This document shows, one piece after another, positions 15,810 through 26,635 of a stretch of 42,837 bases of DNA. Where the stretch lies: contig NZ_CAMLIG010000035.1 of assembly GCF_946480185.1 (NCBI RefSeq), positions 1 to 42,837 on the forward strand, in the 5' to 3' direction. Under the pieces are notes generated by a model. That model was not told the DNA's origin. It did no database searches and saw only the letters and a list, made by a program, of their open reading frames with translations. Source of the stretch: an uncultured Pedobacter sp. GTDB lineage: Bacteria > Bacteroidota > Bacteroidia > Sphingobacteriales > Sphingobacteriaceae. Position 1 is the first letter of the stretch, and each line of letters begins with the position of its first letter. A program made the translations under genes and the position numbers.

Positions 15810-17984
15810 ATGAAAAAAATCATCCTGCTACTGCTTATGGCGTTTAACCTAGCGGTGGCATTTGCCCAAAACAATTTTAAGGCAATTATAAAAAGCAAAA
15901 CAAACAACGAAACTTTAATTGGTGCAACTGCAAAATTAAACGGCTCTACGCTTGGCACAAGCACAAATGTTGACGGATTGTTAGAACTAAAAAACATCCC
16001 GAATGGAAAACATACATTAACGTTCAGTTGCATTGGATTTAAACCCAGCATGCACACTTTTGACTTTCCACAGCTTTCAAAAGACACTATAATTATTCTA
16101 TTAGCACCTTACGAAGCAGAATTAGACGAAATAATTGTATCCTCTACCAGAAGCAGAGGCAGTATTTCTGATATTCCCACCCGGATGGAAGTTTTAGCGG
16201 CAGAAGAACTGGAAGAAAAAGCAAATATGAAGCCGGGCGATATTAGAATGGTGCTGAACGAGACGACGGGAATTTCTACCCAACAAACATCCGCTACCAG
16301 TGCAAATGCAAGTATCAGAATACAGGGTTTAGACGGGCGTTATACTCAAATTTTAAAAGACGGCTTTCCTTTATATGCCGGCTTTTCTGGTGGATTGAGT
16401 TTATTGCAAACTCCTCCACTAGATTTAAAGCAGGTAGAAATTATAAAAGGTAGTGCTTCTACTTTATACGGCGGTGGGGCTATTGCTGGTTTGGTGAATC
16501 TAATTTCTAAAACACCTACAAACGAGCGAGTGCTAGATTTTCAGCTCAACGGCACAAGCGCTGGCGGATTTGATATCAACGGGTTTTATTCGGAAAAGTT
16601 TAAAAAAGTGGGATTAACCATTTTTGCGTCGCATAACCGAAATGCGGCTTATGACCCATCAAACGTTGGGCTTACAGCTATTCCAAAATTTGAGCGTTAT
16701 GTTTTTAACCCAAAACTATTTTTCTATATAAATGATAAAACCAGTCTAAACGTAGGTTTAAACACAGGTTTTGAGAACAGAATTGGAGGCGATATCAAAT
16801 ATATCAAAGGCGAAGGAGATGCAATTCACTCCTATTTTGAAAGGAATAAAACAGACAGAGTTTCGTCGCAAATTGCTTTTGAACACCGTATAAACCCATA
16901 CGTTTCCTTTAGCGCTAAAAACAGTGTCAACTATTTTATAAGAAATCTCTCATTACCTAATTATTTATTTAAGGGCCAACAAACGTCCTCTTTTACCGAA
17001 GTGGCTTATGATTATAACCGAGAAAAATTGGAATGGATAGTTGGCGGAAACGTATGGACAGATCAGTTTACGGAAACTAAGCAAGTAAATGTTACGCCTA
17101 GAGATTATGCGCAAAATACTTTGGGTGCCTTTGTCCAAAATAATTATAGCGCCAATAAGTGGCTAACTTTAGAAACCGGACTTCGTGGAGATTATGTCTC
17201 TGATTATGGATTCAATTTGTTGCCACGGGCTTCGGCATTGTTTAAAATAAACCCAAAATTTACCTCTAGAATTGGCGGAGGTTTTGGTTATAAAGCACCC
17301 ACAATTTTCACCGAAGATGCAGAGCAGGTACAGTTCAAGAATGTTTTGCCCATTGACAAAAACCATACAAAAACAGAGAAATCTGTAGGAGGAAACTTAG
17401 ATTTCAATTACCGCACAGGCTTATTGGATGATAAAGTTTCTTTTTCTGTAAACCAATTGTTCTTTTACACCTATTTAGATAAACCATTGCAACTTACTGC
17501 GGACGCAAACGGAACGCTGAATTTTGTAAACGCTAACGGCCATTTAGACACCAAAGGCTTTGAAACCAACGCCAAAATTGGCTACAGCAATTTCAAATTG
17601 TTTTTGGGTTATACTTTTACAGATACCAAAGAGCATTTTAACAATATATTATCTGATTTTAGACTGACTCCAAAACATCGGGTAAATTCAATTTTGTTTT
17701 ATGAGGTAGAAGACAGCTGGAAAATTGGCTTAGAAGCTTATTATTATTCGAAACAGAAACTGTCTGACGGCGCCACAGGGAAAGCATACTGGCTTACCGG
17801 CTTTATGATAGAAAAATTATGGAAACGTTTTTCCATTTATGGCAATTTTGAAAATTATACAGATACGCGACAAACAAAGTTTGACACCATTTACACCGGC
17901 ACAATCACCAACCCAACATTTAGGGATATTTATGCACCGCTTGACGGCTTCGTCTTTAACGGAGGGATAAAATTAAGGCTTTAA
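15810..17984 (+). CDS. TonB-dependent outer membrane receptor
   Basis: A 724-residue outer membrane transporter. Signal peptide 1-19 (ending AFAQ), carboxypeptidase-regulatory-like beta-sandwich domain about 22-105 (LIGATAKLNGSTLGTSTNVDG...LTFSCIGF), plug domain about 125-235 (GDIRMVLNETTGIS, RIQGLDGRYTQILKDGFP, VEIIKGSASTLYGGGAIAGLVN) and a 22-strand-type barrel ending NGGIKLRL with a terminal aromatic-poor strand. It takes up a ligand with energy from TonB/ExbBD. It is not SusC-like (no SusD partner). The small upstream Cys-rich gene and the siderophore/cation-receptor look suggest a metal complex as ligand; this is an inference. Confidence 0.92.
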   Translation: MKKIILLLLMAFNLAVAFAQNNFKAIIKSKTNNETLIGATAKLNGSTLGTSTNVDGLLELKNIPNGKHTLTFSCIGFKPSMHTFDFPQLSKDTIIILLAPYEAELDEIIVSSTRSRGSISDIPTRMEVLAAEELEEKANMKPGDIRMVLNETTGISTQQTSATSANASIRIQGLDGRYTQILKDGFPLYAGFSGGLSLLQTPPLDLKQVEIIKGSASTLYGGGAIAGLVNLISKTPTNERVLDFQLNGTSAGGFDINGFYSEKFKKVGLTIFASHNRNAAYDPSNVGLTAIPKFERYVFNPKLFFYINDKTSLNVGLNTGFENRIGGDIKYIKGEGDAIHSYFERNKTDRVSSQIAFEHRINPYVSFSAKNSVNYFIRNLSLPNYLFKGQQTSSFTEVAYDYNREKLEWIVGGNVWTDQFTETKQVNVTPRDYAQNTLGAFVQNNYSANKWLTLETGLRGDYVSDYGFNLLPRASALFKINPKFTSRIGGGFGYKAPTIFTEDAEQVQFKNVLPIDKNHTKTEKSVGGNLDFNYRTGLLDDKVSFSVNQLFFYTYLDKPLQLTADANGTLNFVNANGHLDTKGFETNAKIGYSNFKLFLGYTFTDTKEHFNNILSDFRLTPKHRVNSILFYEVEDSWKIGLEAYYYSKQKLSDGATGKAYWLTGFMIEKLWKRFSIYGNFENYTDTRQTKFDTIYTGTITNPTFRDIYAPLDGFVFNGGIKLRL

Positions 17985-17997
17985 TAAATCCCATAAA

Positions 17998-18029
17998 AAA
18001 AGTGGGCAAAATTAATTTTGCCCACTTTT
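17998..18029. terminator. Bidirectional terminator between the receptor and Nudix genes
   Basis: AGTGGGCAAAATT (18001-18013) and its exact complement (18014-18026) form a perfect stem flanked by A and T runs, so it can work for the rightward receptor gene and the leftward Nudix gene. Confidence 0.9.
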
Positions 18030-18049
18030 AAAATTTCATAGCTGTTATT

Positions 18050-18745
18050 TTACTTAGAAAACGAAAGCTCCTTGTGAAAGTTTTTAGCAAATTTGCGTTT
18101 ATCAAATTTATAAAGCTTGGCCGCTCTGTAGGAAACACCTTTCTGTTTCTCATCAAGTTCTTTTAAAATATCGTAAGAAAGCATTTTTTTACGAAAATTA
18201 CGCTTATCCAACTTTTTGTTGAGAATAACCTCGTACAAATTCTGTAACTGCGTTAAAGTAAACTTCTCTGGCAAAAGTTCAAAAGCTATGGGTTGATAGC
18301 TAATTTTGTTTCTTATTTTCTCAAAACCTTTTCTAAATATACGGCTGTGGTCAAATGCTAATTCCGGAATATCCTTAACATTCACCCAAACCGCCTGCTT
18401 CGCAAAATCTGTTATCGGACTAACATCTTTTTGTCCGGTCAACCTAATCATTGCATAATAAGCCACCGTAATTACCCGCCCTTGTGGATGTCTTCCTAAA
18501 GCACCAAACGTATAAAACTGCTCCATATAAATCCCTCTTAAACCGGTAGATTCATATAAAATTCTTTGCGCAGCGGTTTCTATTGCCTCTGTATTTTCAA
18601 CAAAATAACCGGGCAAAGCAAACCAGCCTTTAAAAGGTTCTTCGTTTCTTTCTATCAACAAGATCTTCAGTTCGCCTTCATCAAAGCCGAATATGATACA
18701 ATCTACTGTAAATACCGAATCGAAATGCGTAGGTAAGTTTTCCAC
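18050..18745 (-). CDS. NrtR-like Nudix-domain transcriptional regulator
   Basis: A 231-residue protein with an N-terminal Nudix fold (about 10-145: VDCIIFGFDEGELKILLIERNEEPFKGWFALPGYFVE) and a C-terminal winged-helix part (about 155-225: FTLTQLQNLYEVILNKKLDKRNFRKKML). This pairing is that of the NrtR/AraR regulator family, in which the Nudix domain senses a metabolite. The Nudix box is degenerate: RILYESTG stands where active enzymes have RELxEExG, so hydrolysis is unlikely and ligand sensing more likely. It is divergent from the pfkA-kinase-gap cluster, its best candidate target. Many family members control NAD or pentose genes; the effector here is unknown. Confidence 0.85.
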   Translation of the reverse strand: MENLPTHFDSVFTVDCIIFGFDEGELKILLIERNEEPFKGWFALPGYFVENTEAIETAAQRILYESTGLRGIYMEQFYTFGALGRHPQGRVITVAYYAMIRLTGQKDVSPITDFAKQAVWVNVKDIPELAFDHSRIFRKGFEKIRNKISYQPIAFELLPEKFTLTQLQNLYEVILNKKLDKRNFRKKMLSYDILKELDEKQKGVSYRAAKLYKFDKRKFAKNFHKELSFSK

Positions 18746-18763
18746 GTTATAAAGCTATAATTT

Positions 18764-18829
18764 AATTGCAATTTAATGCAAAGTTGAAAAAAATAATCGA
18801 CAAAAAGTTGCTTAGTGTAAAAAATACAC
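18764..18829. promoter_or_regulatory. Candidate operators between Nudix regulator and pfkA
   Basis: Two symmetrical sites lie in the 123-nt divergent gap: AATTGCAATT (18764-18773) and GTGTA-AAAAA-TACAC (18815-18829). Either could be the binding site of the adjacent NrtR-like regulator; the second is 39 nt upstream of the pfkA ATG. This rests on symmetry and position alone. Confidence 0.4.
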
Positions 18830-18868
18830 CTTATATTAGTAACTCCAAATTTCGAGCCACACGTATAT

Positions 18869-19849
18869 ATGTCAAAAATAAAAAAAATAGCTGTTTTTAC
18901 TTCTGGAGGAGATGCACCGGGGATGAACCCATGTATCAGAGCGGTTGTAAGGACAGGTTTATTTATGGGTCTTGAAGTTGCGGGTATAAAACATGGTTAT
19001 CAAGGTATGATTGACAATAACATTGTTGACATGGATAGCCATTCTGTAAGTAATATCCTTCAGTTAGGAGGAACCATATTAAAAACTGCCCGCTGTTTAG
19101 ACTTCAGGACACCAGAAGGAAGAAAATTAGCCTACGATAATTTAAAGAAAAATAATATTGATGCTTTAGTTGCCATTGGTGGCGACGGTACCTTTACAGG
19201 TGCAGAACTTTTTTCATCAGAATACGATATTAAAATCATTGGTATCCCAGGTACAATTGATAATGATTTGTACGGATCTGATTATACTTTAGGTTTTGAC
19301 ACTGCAACAAATACAGTAATTGAAGCTATTGATAAAATAAGAGATACCGCTGAATCTCATGCCCGCTTATTCTTTGTTGAAGTAATGGGAAGAGACGCGG
19401 GATGCATTGCTCTAAGAGCAGGAATTGCTGCCGGTGCAGAAGCTGTAATGTTACCAGAAAAAGACACCAGTATCGAGGAATTAATTAAGACGTTAGAAGA
19501 AGGCGCTGCTAAAAACAAATCTTCGGCAATTGTTATTGTATCAGAAGGAGATAAAAGCGGCGGCGCATTTAATGTTGCCAAAAAAGTAAAAGAAGTTTTC
19601 AATTTTTACGATACTAAAGTTACCATTTTAGGCCATCTACAAAGAGGTGGCAGTCCTAGCGCTTTTGACCGCGTTTTAGGAAGCAGAATGGGGTTTGCGG
19701 CAGTTAAAGCTTTAATAGCCGGAGAAACCGGAAAAACAGTAGGATTGCGTGGCAATAAAATCGTTTTAACAGATATTAAAGAAGCTTTATGCGGTCACGA
19801 GTTTAAGTTAGAAGAAGATTTATTAGAAATGTCAACTGTATTAGCATAA
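18869..19849 (+). CDS. pfkA: ATP-dependent 6-phosphofructokinase
   Basis: Commits glucose to glycolysis by phosphorylating fructose-6-phosphate at C1. The 326 residues match the short bacterial PfkA. Visible motifs: ATP-binding GGDAPGMN (about residues 12-19), GGDGTFTGA, the catalytic loop GIPGTIDND (Asp acting as base, about 125-133), VEVMGRDAG and GHLQRGGSP at the sugar-phosphate site. The GGDGT (not GGDGS or GGDDT) and the residue pattern favour the ATP rather than the PPi enzyme. It is the first gene of a rightward cluster with a BadF-type kinase (3 nt later) and gap; the divergent Nudix regulator may control it. Confidence 0.96.
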   Translation: MSKIKKIAVFTSGGDAPGMNPCIRAVVRTGLFMGLEVAGIKHGYQGMIDNNIVDMDSHSVSNILQLGGTILKTARCLDFRTPEGRKLAYDNLKKNNIDALVAIGGDGTFTGAELFSSEYDIKIIGIPGTIDNDLYGSDYTLGFDTATNTVIEAIDKIRDTAESHARLFFVEVMGRDAGCIALRAGIAAGAEAVMLPEKDTSIEELIKTLEEGAAKNKSSAIVIVSEGDKSGGAFNVAKKVKEVFNFYDTKVTILGHLQRGGSPSAFDRVLGSRMGFAAVKALIAGETGKTVGLRGNKIVLTDIKEALCGHEFKLEEDLLEMSTVLA

Positions 19850-19852
19850 GTA

Positions 19853-21704
<1,852 letters not shown>

Positions 21705-21723
21705 TATTCAACAACAAATTGAA

Positions 21724-21762
21724 AGAGGGTTGTCTTGGTTTATACTGAGACAACCTTTTTTA
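21724..21762 (+). terminator. Rho-independent terminator of gap
   Basis: GGTTGTCT (21728-21735) pairs with AGACAACC (21748-21755), extended by A-T pairs, followed by six Ts. It starts 20 nt after the gap stop codon. Confidence 0.85.
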
Positions 21763-21778
21763 TGAGCTGATTTTTCTG

Positions 21779-21847
21779 GCATTTTAACACACTTAAAACT
21801 ATATCGTTTTTTGTCCTTCAACTCCGTAGGATGATAAAAAAATATGG
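21779..21847. repeat. REP-like intergenic repeat, copy C
   Basis: TTTTTTGTCCTTCAACTCCG (21807-21826) matches 18 of 20 bases of 919-938, is followed by GATAAAAAAA to form the same hairpin, and is preceded by GGCATTTTAACACACTT, which resembles the complement of AGCGTGTTAAARCGCC in copies A and B. The remaining gap to 22013 shows no gene. Confidence 0.55.
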
Positions 21848-22013
21848 AGATGCAATTGTTAATTTAAAATAACGCTATTGAATTTTTTTTAAACCAACTG
21901 TTTTCAAATCCCCAATTTGCCAAAAAAATTGCCATCTTATAAATTACACAACAGCAACAGTTTAACAGCCCTCCTGTTTAAACTTATTTGATATTTTGGT
22001 TTATAATTTAAAA

Positions 22014-22466
22014 ATGAGATTTCCGTCTTACATCAACTTAAAGATACTATTTCTAAATTTTGTATTGCTCTCTTGTTTGATGAGCTGTAGCCGGAAAAAA
22101 GATGGTGATGGTGAGCAAATTTATAAAGCAATAAACAAAACTGATACAGCGGTGCTTCACCTCACTAAAATGGGAAATGACTTTTTTGGAAAGTATGAAA
22201 TTTTCCATAGTAATTTCGAAAAAGATTCGGGAACAGTAAACGGAACATTCTCTGGAGATACTTTAAAAGGAAGTTTTTTGTACGTTCCATATTACAACAA
22301 TACAGATCTAAAACGAAAACCGATAGCGCTCTTAAAGCGAGGCGAAAAACTTTTATTGGGCCAAGGTTCAGTTTCTGTTTATATGGGCATCCCATTTTTC
22401 AGTCCTAACATTCCTATTGACTACAGAAACCCCGAATTTATTTTTGAAAAAGTAGTTCACGAGTAA
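22014..22466 (+). CDS. Small lipoprotein of unknown function
   Basis: A 150-residue lipoprotein. Residues 1-24 form a signal peptide with a lipobox LMSC (Cys about residue 25), followed by SRKKDGDGEQ, a charged segment typical of mature lipoproteins. The remainder (TAVLHLTKMGNDFFGKYEIF, SGTVNGTFSGDTLKGSFLY) looks like a small beta-barrel or beta-sandwich of the kind found in many Bacteroidota lipoproteins, but no family is recognised. A TTG at 21996 would add six residues; ATG at 22014 gives a normal signal peptide and is preferred. It stands alone between gap and purU. Confidence 0.72.
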   Translation: MRFPSYINLKILFLNFVLLSCLMSCSRKKDGDGEQIYKAINKTDTAVLHLTKMGNDFFGKYEIFHSNFEKDSGTVNGTFSGDTLKGSFLYVPYYNNTDLKRKPIALLKRGEKLLLGQGSVSVYMGIPFFSPNIPIDYRNPEFIFEKVVHE

Positions 22467-22558
22467 ATTTACTCCGGGATCTGGTTCTTAATAATTAATT
22501 TAACGCCCAATTCTCAAATAAACAATATATTAGCTTCCATAAATTATAAAAAAAAGCT

Positions 22559-23386
22559 TTGGTCATTGTAATACATTGTACAGATGAAGTAGGTTTGGTA
22601 GCAAAAATCTCATCTGTTTTAGCAAATTCAGGTTATAACATTATCTCCATGCGGGAGCATGTGGACGTAGAAGAGAATAAATTTTTCGCCAGATTAGTGG
22701 TGGATAGCATTTTGCTTCCTAAAAAAATTGAACAAAAGTTACTCGAAGCATTACCTCAAAATGCATCAGTAAAGGTTAATCCGCAACCCGAAAAAAATAT
22801 TGTGGTTTTGGTAACTAAAGAATACCATTGTTTAAGTGATATTTTAACGCGTAACCATTTTAAAACGCTGGGTGCTAACGTAAGTTGCGTAATTGGAAAC
22901 CATCCTGATTTAGAGAATATCACGGAACGTTTCCAAATTCCGTTTAACCTGGTTTCTCATATAGATAAAACCAAAGAAGAATTTGAAGCAGAAATACAAG
23001 CGATCATCAAGCCCTATAATCCAGATTATTTAATACTTGCAAAGTTCATGCGCATCCTTTCTCCAGCTTTTATTAGTAATTTCCCTTTGCAGATAATTAA
23101 TATTCATCATTCGTTTTTACCGGCGTTCATCGGGGCCAATCCTTATAAACAAGCTTATAAAAGAGGCGTTAAAATTATTGGAGCAACTGCCCATTTTGTT
23201 ACCAATGATTTGGATGAAGGACCAATCATCAGCCAAAAAATCACCCCTGTAAACCACAGTTTCAGCCTACAGGATTTAGTGAAAGCCGGCCGAGAAAACG
23301 AAACATCTGCCTTGGCCAAAGCTATGCAATTGGTTTTTGAGGACCGAGTACTAGTTTACAACAATAAGACGGTAATCTTTGAGTGA
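22559..23386 (+). CDS. purU: Formyltetrahydrofolate deformylase
   Basis: Hydrolyses 10-formyltetrahydrofolate to formate and tetrahydrofolate, balancing one-carbon pools and feeding formate-dependent purine synthesis. The 275 residues have an N-terminal ACT domain (about 1-70: CTDEVGLVAKISSVLANSGYNIISM) and a C-terminal formyltransferase fold with the catalytic NIHHSFLPAFIGANPY (about 180-195) and ATAHFVTNDLDEGPII, holding the Asn-His-Asp triad. An in-frame TAA at 22547-22549 leaves TTG at 22559 as the only usable start codon before the ACT domain. It is unlinked to other folate genes here; folD lies 16 kb away. Confidence 0.93.
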   Translation: MVIVIHCTDEVGLVAKISSVLANSGYNIISMREHVDVEENKFFARLVVDSILLPKKIEQKLLEALPQNASVKVNPQPEKNIVVLVTKEYHCLSDILTRNHFKTLGANVSCVIGNHPDLENITERFQIPFNLVSHIDKTKEEFEAEIQAIIKPYNPDYLILAKFMRILSPAFISNFPLQIINIHHSFLPAFIGANPYKQAYKRGVKIIGATAHFVTNDLDEGPIISQKITPVNHSFSLQDLVKAGRENETSALAKAMQLVFEDRVLVYNNKTVIFE

Positions 23387-23450
23387 TGAAGATATCTGAT
23401 CCCTTGGGTAGATTTATTAGGACTAAGTGTGATGTAAAATTACATGCCTT

Positions 23451-25235
23451 CTAATCTAATTTCAAAACCGCCATAAACGCTGATTGTGGGATCTCTACAT
23501 TTCCAACTTGGCGCATGCGTTTTTTACCTTTTTTCTGTTTTTCTAATAATTTACGTTTACGCGAGATATCACCACCATAACATTTTGCAGTTACATCCTT
23601 GCGTAAGGCTCTTACGTTTTCACGAGCGATAATTTTTGCACCGATGGAAGCCTGTATTGCAATTTCAAACTGCTGTCTCGGAATCAGCTCTCTCAATTTT
23701 TCGCAGATGCGTTTGCCAAAATCGTATGAATTGCTCCGGTGGATCAACGAAGAAAGTGCATCAACATGTTCACCGTTCAGCATGATATCCATTTTAACCA
23801 GGTCCGATTGTTTAAACCCAATCTGATGGTAATCAAATGAAGCATAACCCTTTGAAATTGTTTTCAGCTTATCGTAAAAATCAAAAACAATCTCGCCCAT
23901 TGGCATCTCAAAAACCAGTTCAACACGGTCAGCAGTTAAATAATGCTGATTCATGATCATCCCTCTTTTTTGGATACAAAGCGACATTACCGGACCAACA
24001 AATTCGGCCTTGGTAATGATATTTGCCTTGATATATGGTTCTTCTACAAATTGCAATTTCGAAGGATCTGGCAATTCAGATGGGTTGTTTACTGTAAAAG
24101 GATCGCCTTTTGTAGTGTGCGCAATGTACGAAACGTTAGGAACGGTGGTAATTACCGTCATATCAAACTCACGCTCTAAACGCTCCTGGATAATCTCCAT
24201 GTGCAGCATTCCTAAGAAACCGCAACGGAAACCAAAACCTAAGGCAGCAGAAGATTCTGGTTCAAAAACCAAAGAAGCATCGTTTAGCTGCAGTTTGTGC
24301 ATCGCCTCACGCAATTCCTCAAACTCATCGGTATCAACTGGGTAAATTCCAGCAAAAACCATCGGTTTAACCTCTTCAAATCCCTGGATTCCGGGCACTT
24401 GTCTGTCTCTTAAAACAATGGTATCCCCAACTTTAACCTCGCGAGCTTCTTTAATTCCAGAGATAATATAACCCACATCTCCGGTTTTAACCACGTCTTT
24501 TGGCGTAGGGTTTAGTTTTAAAATACCAACCTCATCAGCAATATATTCTTTTCCAGTAGCCACAAATTTAACGCGGTCATTTTTTCTAATTTCTCCGTTT
24601 ACCACTTTAAAATAAGCAATAATCCCACGGAAGGAGTTAAAAACAGAATCGAAAATTAAGGCTTGTAAAGGAGCTTCCGGATCACCGACTGGTGCAGGAA
24701 CACGCTCAATTACCGCAGTTAAAATATCTTTAATGCCCAATCCGGTTTTTCCGGATGCCGGGATAATATCACTTCGTTCGCCACCAATCAAATCTACAAT
24801 CTGGTCTTTTACTTCCTCGGGCATCGCCCCGGGCAAATCCATTTTGTTCAAAATCGGGATGATGTGCAGATCCTGCTCTAAAGCCAAATAAAGGTTAGAA
24901 ATAGTTTGTGCTTGAATTCCTTGAGAGGCATCAACAATCAATAACGCACCTTCACAGGCCGCAATAGAACGCGAAACTTCGTAAGAAAAATCCACGTGAC
25001 CGGGCGTATCAATCAGGTTCAGAATGTATTCCTGACCTTCATGAATATAGTTCATTTGGATGGCATGACTTTTTATAGTAATGCCTCGTTCACGCTCCAA
25101 ATCCATGTTGTCCAACAATTGAGCTTGCGACTCACGCTGTGTAACGGTAGCGGTGTATTCCAATAAACGATCAGCAAGAGTACTCTTCCCGTGATCTATA
25201 TGTGCAATTATGCAGAAATTACGTATATGCTTCAT
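23451..25235 (-). CDS. lepA: Elongation factor 4 (LepA)
   Basis: Ribosomal translocase-like GTPase that acts on stalled or mis-translocated ribosomes and in 30S assembly. The 594 residues match the family length. G1 is AHIDHGKST (about residues 11-19), G2 [12 protein letters not shown]3 DTPGHVDF (about 77-84), G4 NKMDLP (about 131-136); domains II and III follow, and the LepA-specific C-terminal domain ends in [18 protein letters not shown] (about 565-582), which contacts tRNA. It is a single leftward gene divergent from the trmN-like gene. Confidence 0.97.
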   Translation of the reverse strand: MKHIRNFCIIAHIDHGKSTLADRLLEYTATVTQRESQAQLLDNMDLERERGITIKSHAIQMNYIHEGQEYILNLIDTPGHVDFSYEVSRSIAACEGALLIVDASQGIQAQTISNLYLALEQDLHIIPILNKMDLPGAMPEEVKDQIVDLIGGERSDIIPASGKTGLGIKDILTAVIERVPAPVGDPEAPLQALIFDSVFNSFRGIIAYFKVVNGEIRKNDRVKFVATGKEYIADEVGILKLNPTPKDVVKTGDVGYIISGIKEAREVKVGDTIVLRDRQVPGIQGFEEVKPMVFAGIYPVDTDEFEELREAMHKLQLNDASLVFEPESSAALGFGFRCGFLGMLHMEIIQERLEREFDMTVITTVPNVSYIAHTTKGDPFTVNNPSELPDPSKLQFVEEPYIKANIITKAEFVGPVMSLCIQKRGMIMNQHYLTADRVELVFEMPMGEIVFDFYDKLKTISKGYASFDYHQIGFKQSDLVKMDIMLNGEHVDALSSLIHRSNSYDFGKRICEKLRELIPRQQFEIAIQASIGAKIIARENVRALRKDVTAKCYGGDISRKRKLLEKQKKGKKRMRQVGNVEIPQSAFMAVLKLD

Positions 25236-25243
25236 TTGAAACG

Positions 25244-25251
25244 CAAAGATA
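25244..25251 (-). promoter_or_regulatory. -7 element for lepA
   Basis: Minus strand TATCTTTG matches TAnnTTTG exactly and ends 8 nt before the lepA ATG (25235), which leaves almost no leader. The best TTG is 25 nt upstream, a little too far. Confidence 0.45.
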
Positions 25252-25393
25252 GATTTTTAAGCAGAATTATAATTAACAATTTTTAGGTGTGTGATGCAGT
25301 ATTTTTGTGTCTTGGTTCCCTCCTATTAATACTTGCGTTTCTCAATTCTTTTCTAAATAATACAATCCTCCGAAATTCCACGTTTTAAATAGA

Positions 25394-25401
25394 TAATTTT
25401 G
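25394..25401 (+). promoter_or_regulatory. -7 element for the trmN-like gene
   Basis: TAATTTTG matches TAnnTTTG exactly and ends 5 nt before the ATG at 25407, so the transcript should be leaderless or nearly so. No clear TTG is seen upstream. Confidence 0.45.
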
Positions 25402-25406
25402 CACCT

Positions 25407-26120
25407 ATGTCTTTGTTTCATTTTAAACAGTTTGTAATTGACCAGGAAGGTTGCCCTATGAAAATAAACACAGATGGCGTTTTATTGGGGGCAATGTGCG
25501 ATTTAACCGGTGCTAGCAAAATTTTAGATATTGGAACGGGGACAGGTGTGATTGCTTTGATGCTGGCACAACGTAAAAATGATGCTTTTATAGATGCTAT
25601 TGACATCAGTCCTATTGCTTATGAAAAGTCGAGTGCAAATTTTGAAAACTCTTTATTTCATGCGCAATTAAAGGCACACCACCACGGCTTCAAAGAGTTT
25701 TTTGAGCTAAATCCGCAAAAGCGGTATGATTTAATTGTATCTAACCCACCATATTATTTAAATGCACTGCAATCGCCAAAAGAATCAAAAAATATATCTA
25801 AACATACTGATGAACAGTTTTTCTTGGATCTTTTGCTGTGCGCTAAAACACACTTGACGGATACCGGCTCATTAACATTAGTTTTGCCTGTAGAAATCTC
25901 ATTGATGTTGCAAATTACTGGAAAAGATTTCGGCTTGTTCCCAAAGCAATGTATTAAGATAAAATCATATCCAGACAAAGCCCACATTAGGCATATTATC
26001 AGTTTCTCAAAAGATGGCTCCAAGGATGTTGTTTTTGAGGATTTTTGTATTTATGATGATGTACGCGTACATTCATTGCAGTACAAAGCTGCACTAAAGG
26101 ATTTTTTTAAGATTTTTTGA
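25407..26120 (+). CDS. tRNA1(Val) (adenine-N6)-methyltransferase (TrmN6-like)
   Basis: A 237-residue methyltransferase. The opening FHFKQFVIDQEGCPMKINTDGVLLGAM is the signature of the YfiC/TrmN6 family that methylates N6 of adenine-37 in tRNA-Val. SAM-binding motif I is ILDIGTGTGVIALMLAQR (about residues 39-56), and the catalytic motif IV is SNPPYY (about 112-117), the NPPY form used by adenine-N6 methyltransferases. It shares one base with the phosphodiesterase start (TGATG), so the two genes are translationally coupled. The tRNA specificity is by family. Confidence 0.88.
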   Translation: MSLFHFKQFVIDQEGCPMKINTDGVLLGAMCDLTGASKILDIGTGTGVIALMLAQRKNDAFIDAIDISPIAYEKSSANFENSLFHAQLKAHHHGFKEFFELNPQKRYDLIVSNPPYYLNALQSPKESKNISKHTDEQFFLDLLLCAKTHLTDTGSLTLVLPVEISLMLQITGKDFGLFPKQCIKIKSYPDKAHIRHIISFSKDGSKDVVFEDFCIYDDVRVHSLQYKAALKDFFKIF

Positions 26121-26614
26121 TGAAAAAAATAGGATTGATTTCAGATACGCACAGTTATTTAGACGATGCGGTATTCAAATATTTTGATGATAGAGACGAG
26201 ATTTGGCATGCAGGTGATTTTGGCACTTTGGAACTTGCAGACAAATTAGCCTTATTTAAGCCCTTAAAAGGAGTTTACGGGAATATTGACGGTAAAGATG
26301 TTAGGGAAGTTTATCCAGAACATCTCCGTTTTAATTGTGAAGATGTTGATGTTTGGATGACGCATATTGGAGGTTACCCAGGCAGATACTCACCAAATGT
26401 AAAGCCGGAAATTTACACTAAGCCACCAAAAGTTTTTATCTCCGGACATTCACATATCTTAAAAGTTATCTACGATAAAAAAATAGAATGCTTGCATATT
26501 AATCCCGGTGCGGCAGGAAAACAGGGCTGGCATAAAACAAGAACTTTAATTAGATTTTCTATTTCTGAAAATAAAATTCATACATTAGACGCCATAGAAT
26601 TAGCAAATAGATAG
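26120..26614 (+). CDS. Metallophosphoesterase of the YfcE/MJ0936 family
   Basis: A 164-residue calcineurin-like phosphoesterase. The metal ligands are in ISDTHSYL (about residues 7-14), HAGDFG (about 35-40), VYGNIDGK (about 58-65, GNxD form), MTHIGG and ISGHSHI (about 113-119). Enzymes of this group hydrolyse phosphodiesters such as bis-p-nitrophenyl phosphate and some cyclic nucleotides in vitro; the cellular substrate is usually unknown. The TGATG junction with the trmN-like gene fixes the ATG at 26120 rather than the TTG one codon upstream. fbp follows after 21 nt, so all three may share a transcript. Confidence 0.87.
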   Translation: MKKIGLISDTHSYLDDAVFKYFDDRDEIWHAGDFGTLELADKLALFKPLKGVYGNIDGKDVREVYPEHLRFNCEDVDVWMTHIGGYPGRYSPNVKPEIYTKPPKVFISGHSHILKVIYDKKIECLHINPGAAGKQGWHKTRTLIRFSISENKIHTLDAIELANR

Positions 26615-26635
26615 CGTAAAAAGTACACTAAGTAA

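Noticed and set aside
15810..17984. SusC-type polysaccharide receptor
   Set aside because: No SusD-like gene is adjacent, and the length (724 residues) is short for SusC; a cation or siderophore-type receptor fits better.
18766..18975. Short frame ahead of pfkA that could be a leader peptide
   Set aside because: It overlaps the pfkA coding start in another frame, and the pfkA ATG at 18869 is firmly fixed by homology.
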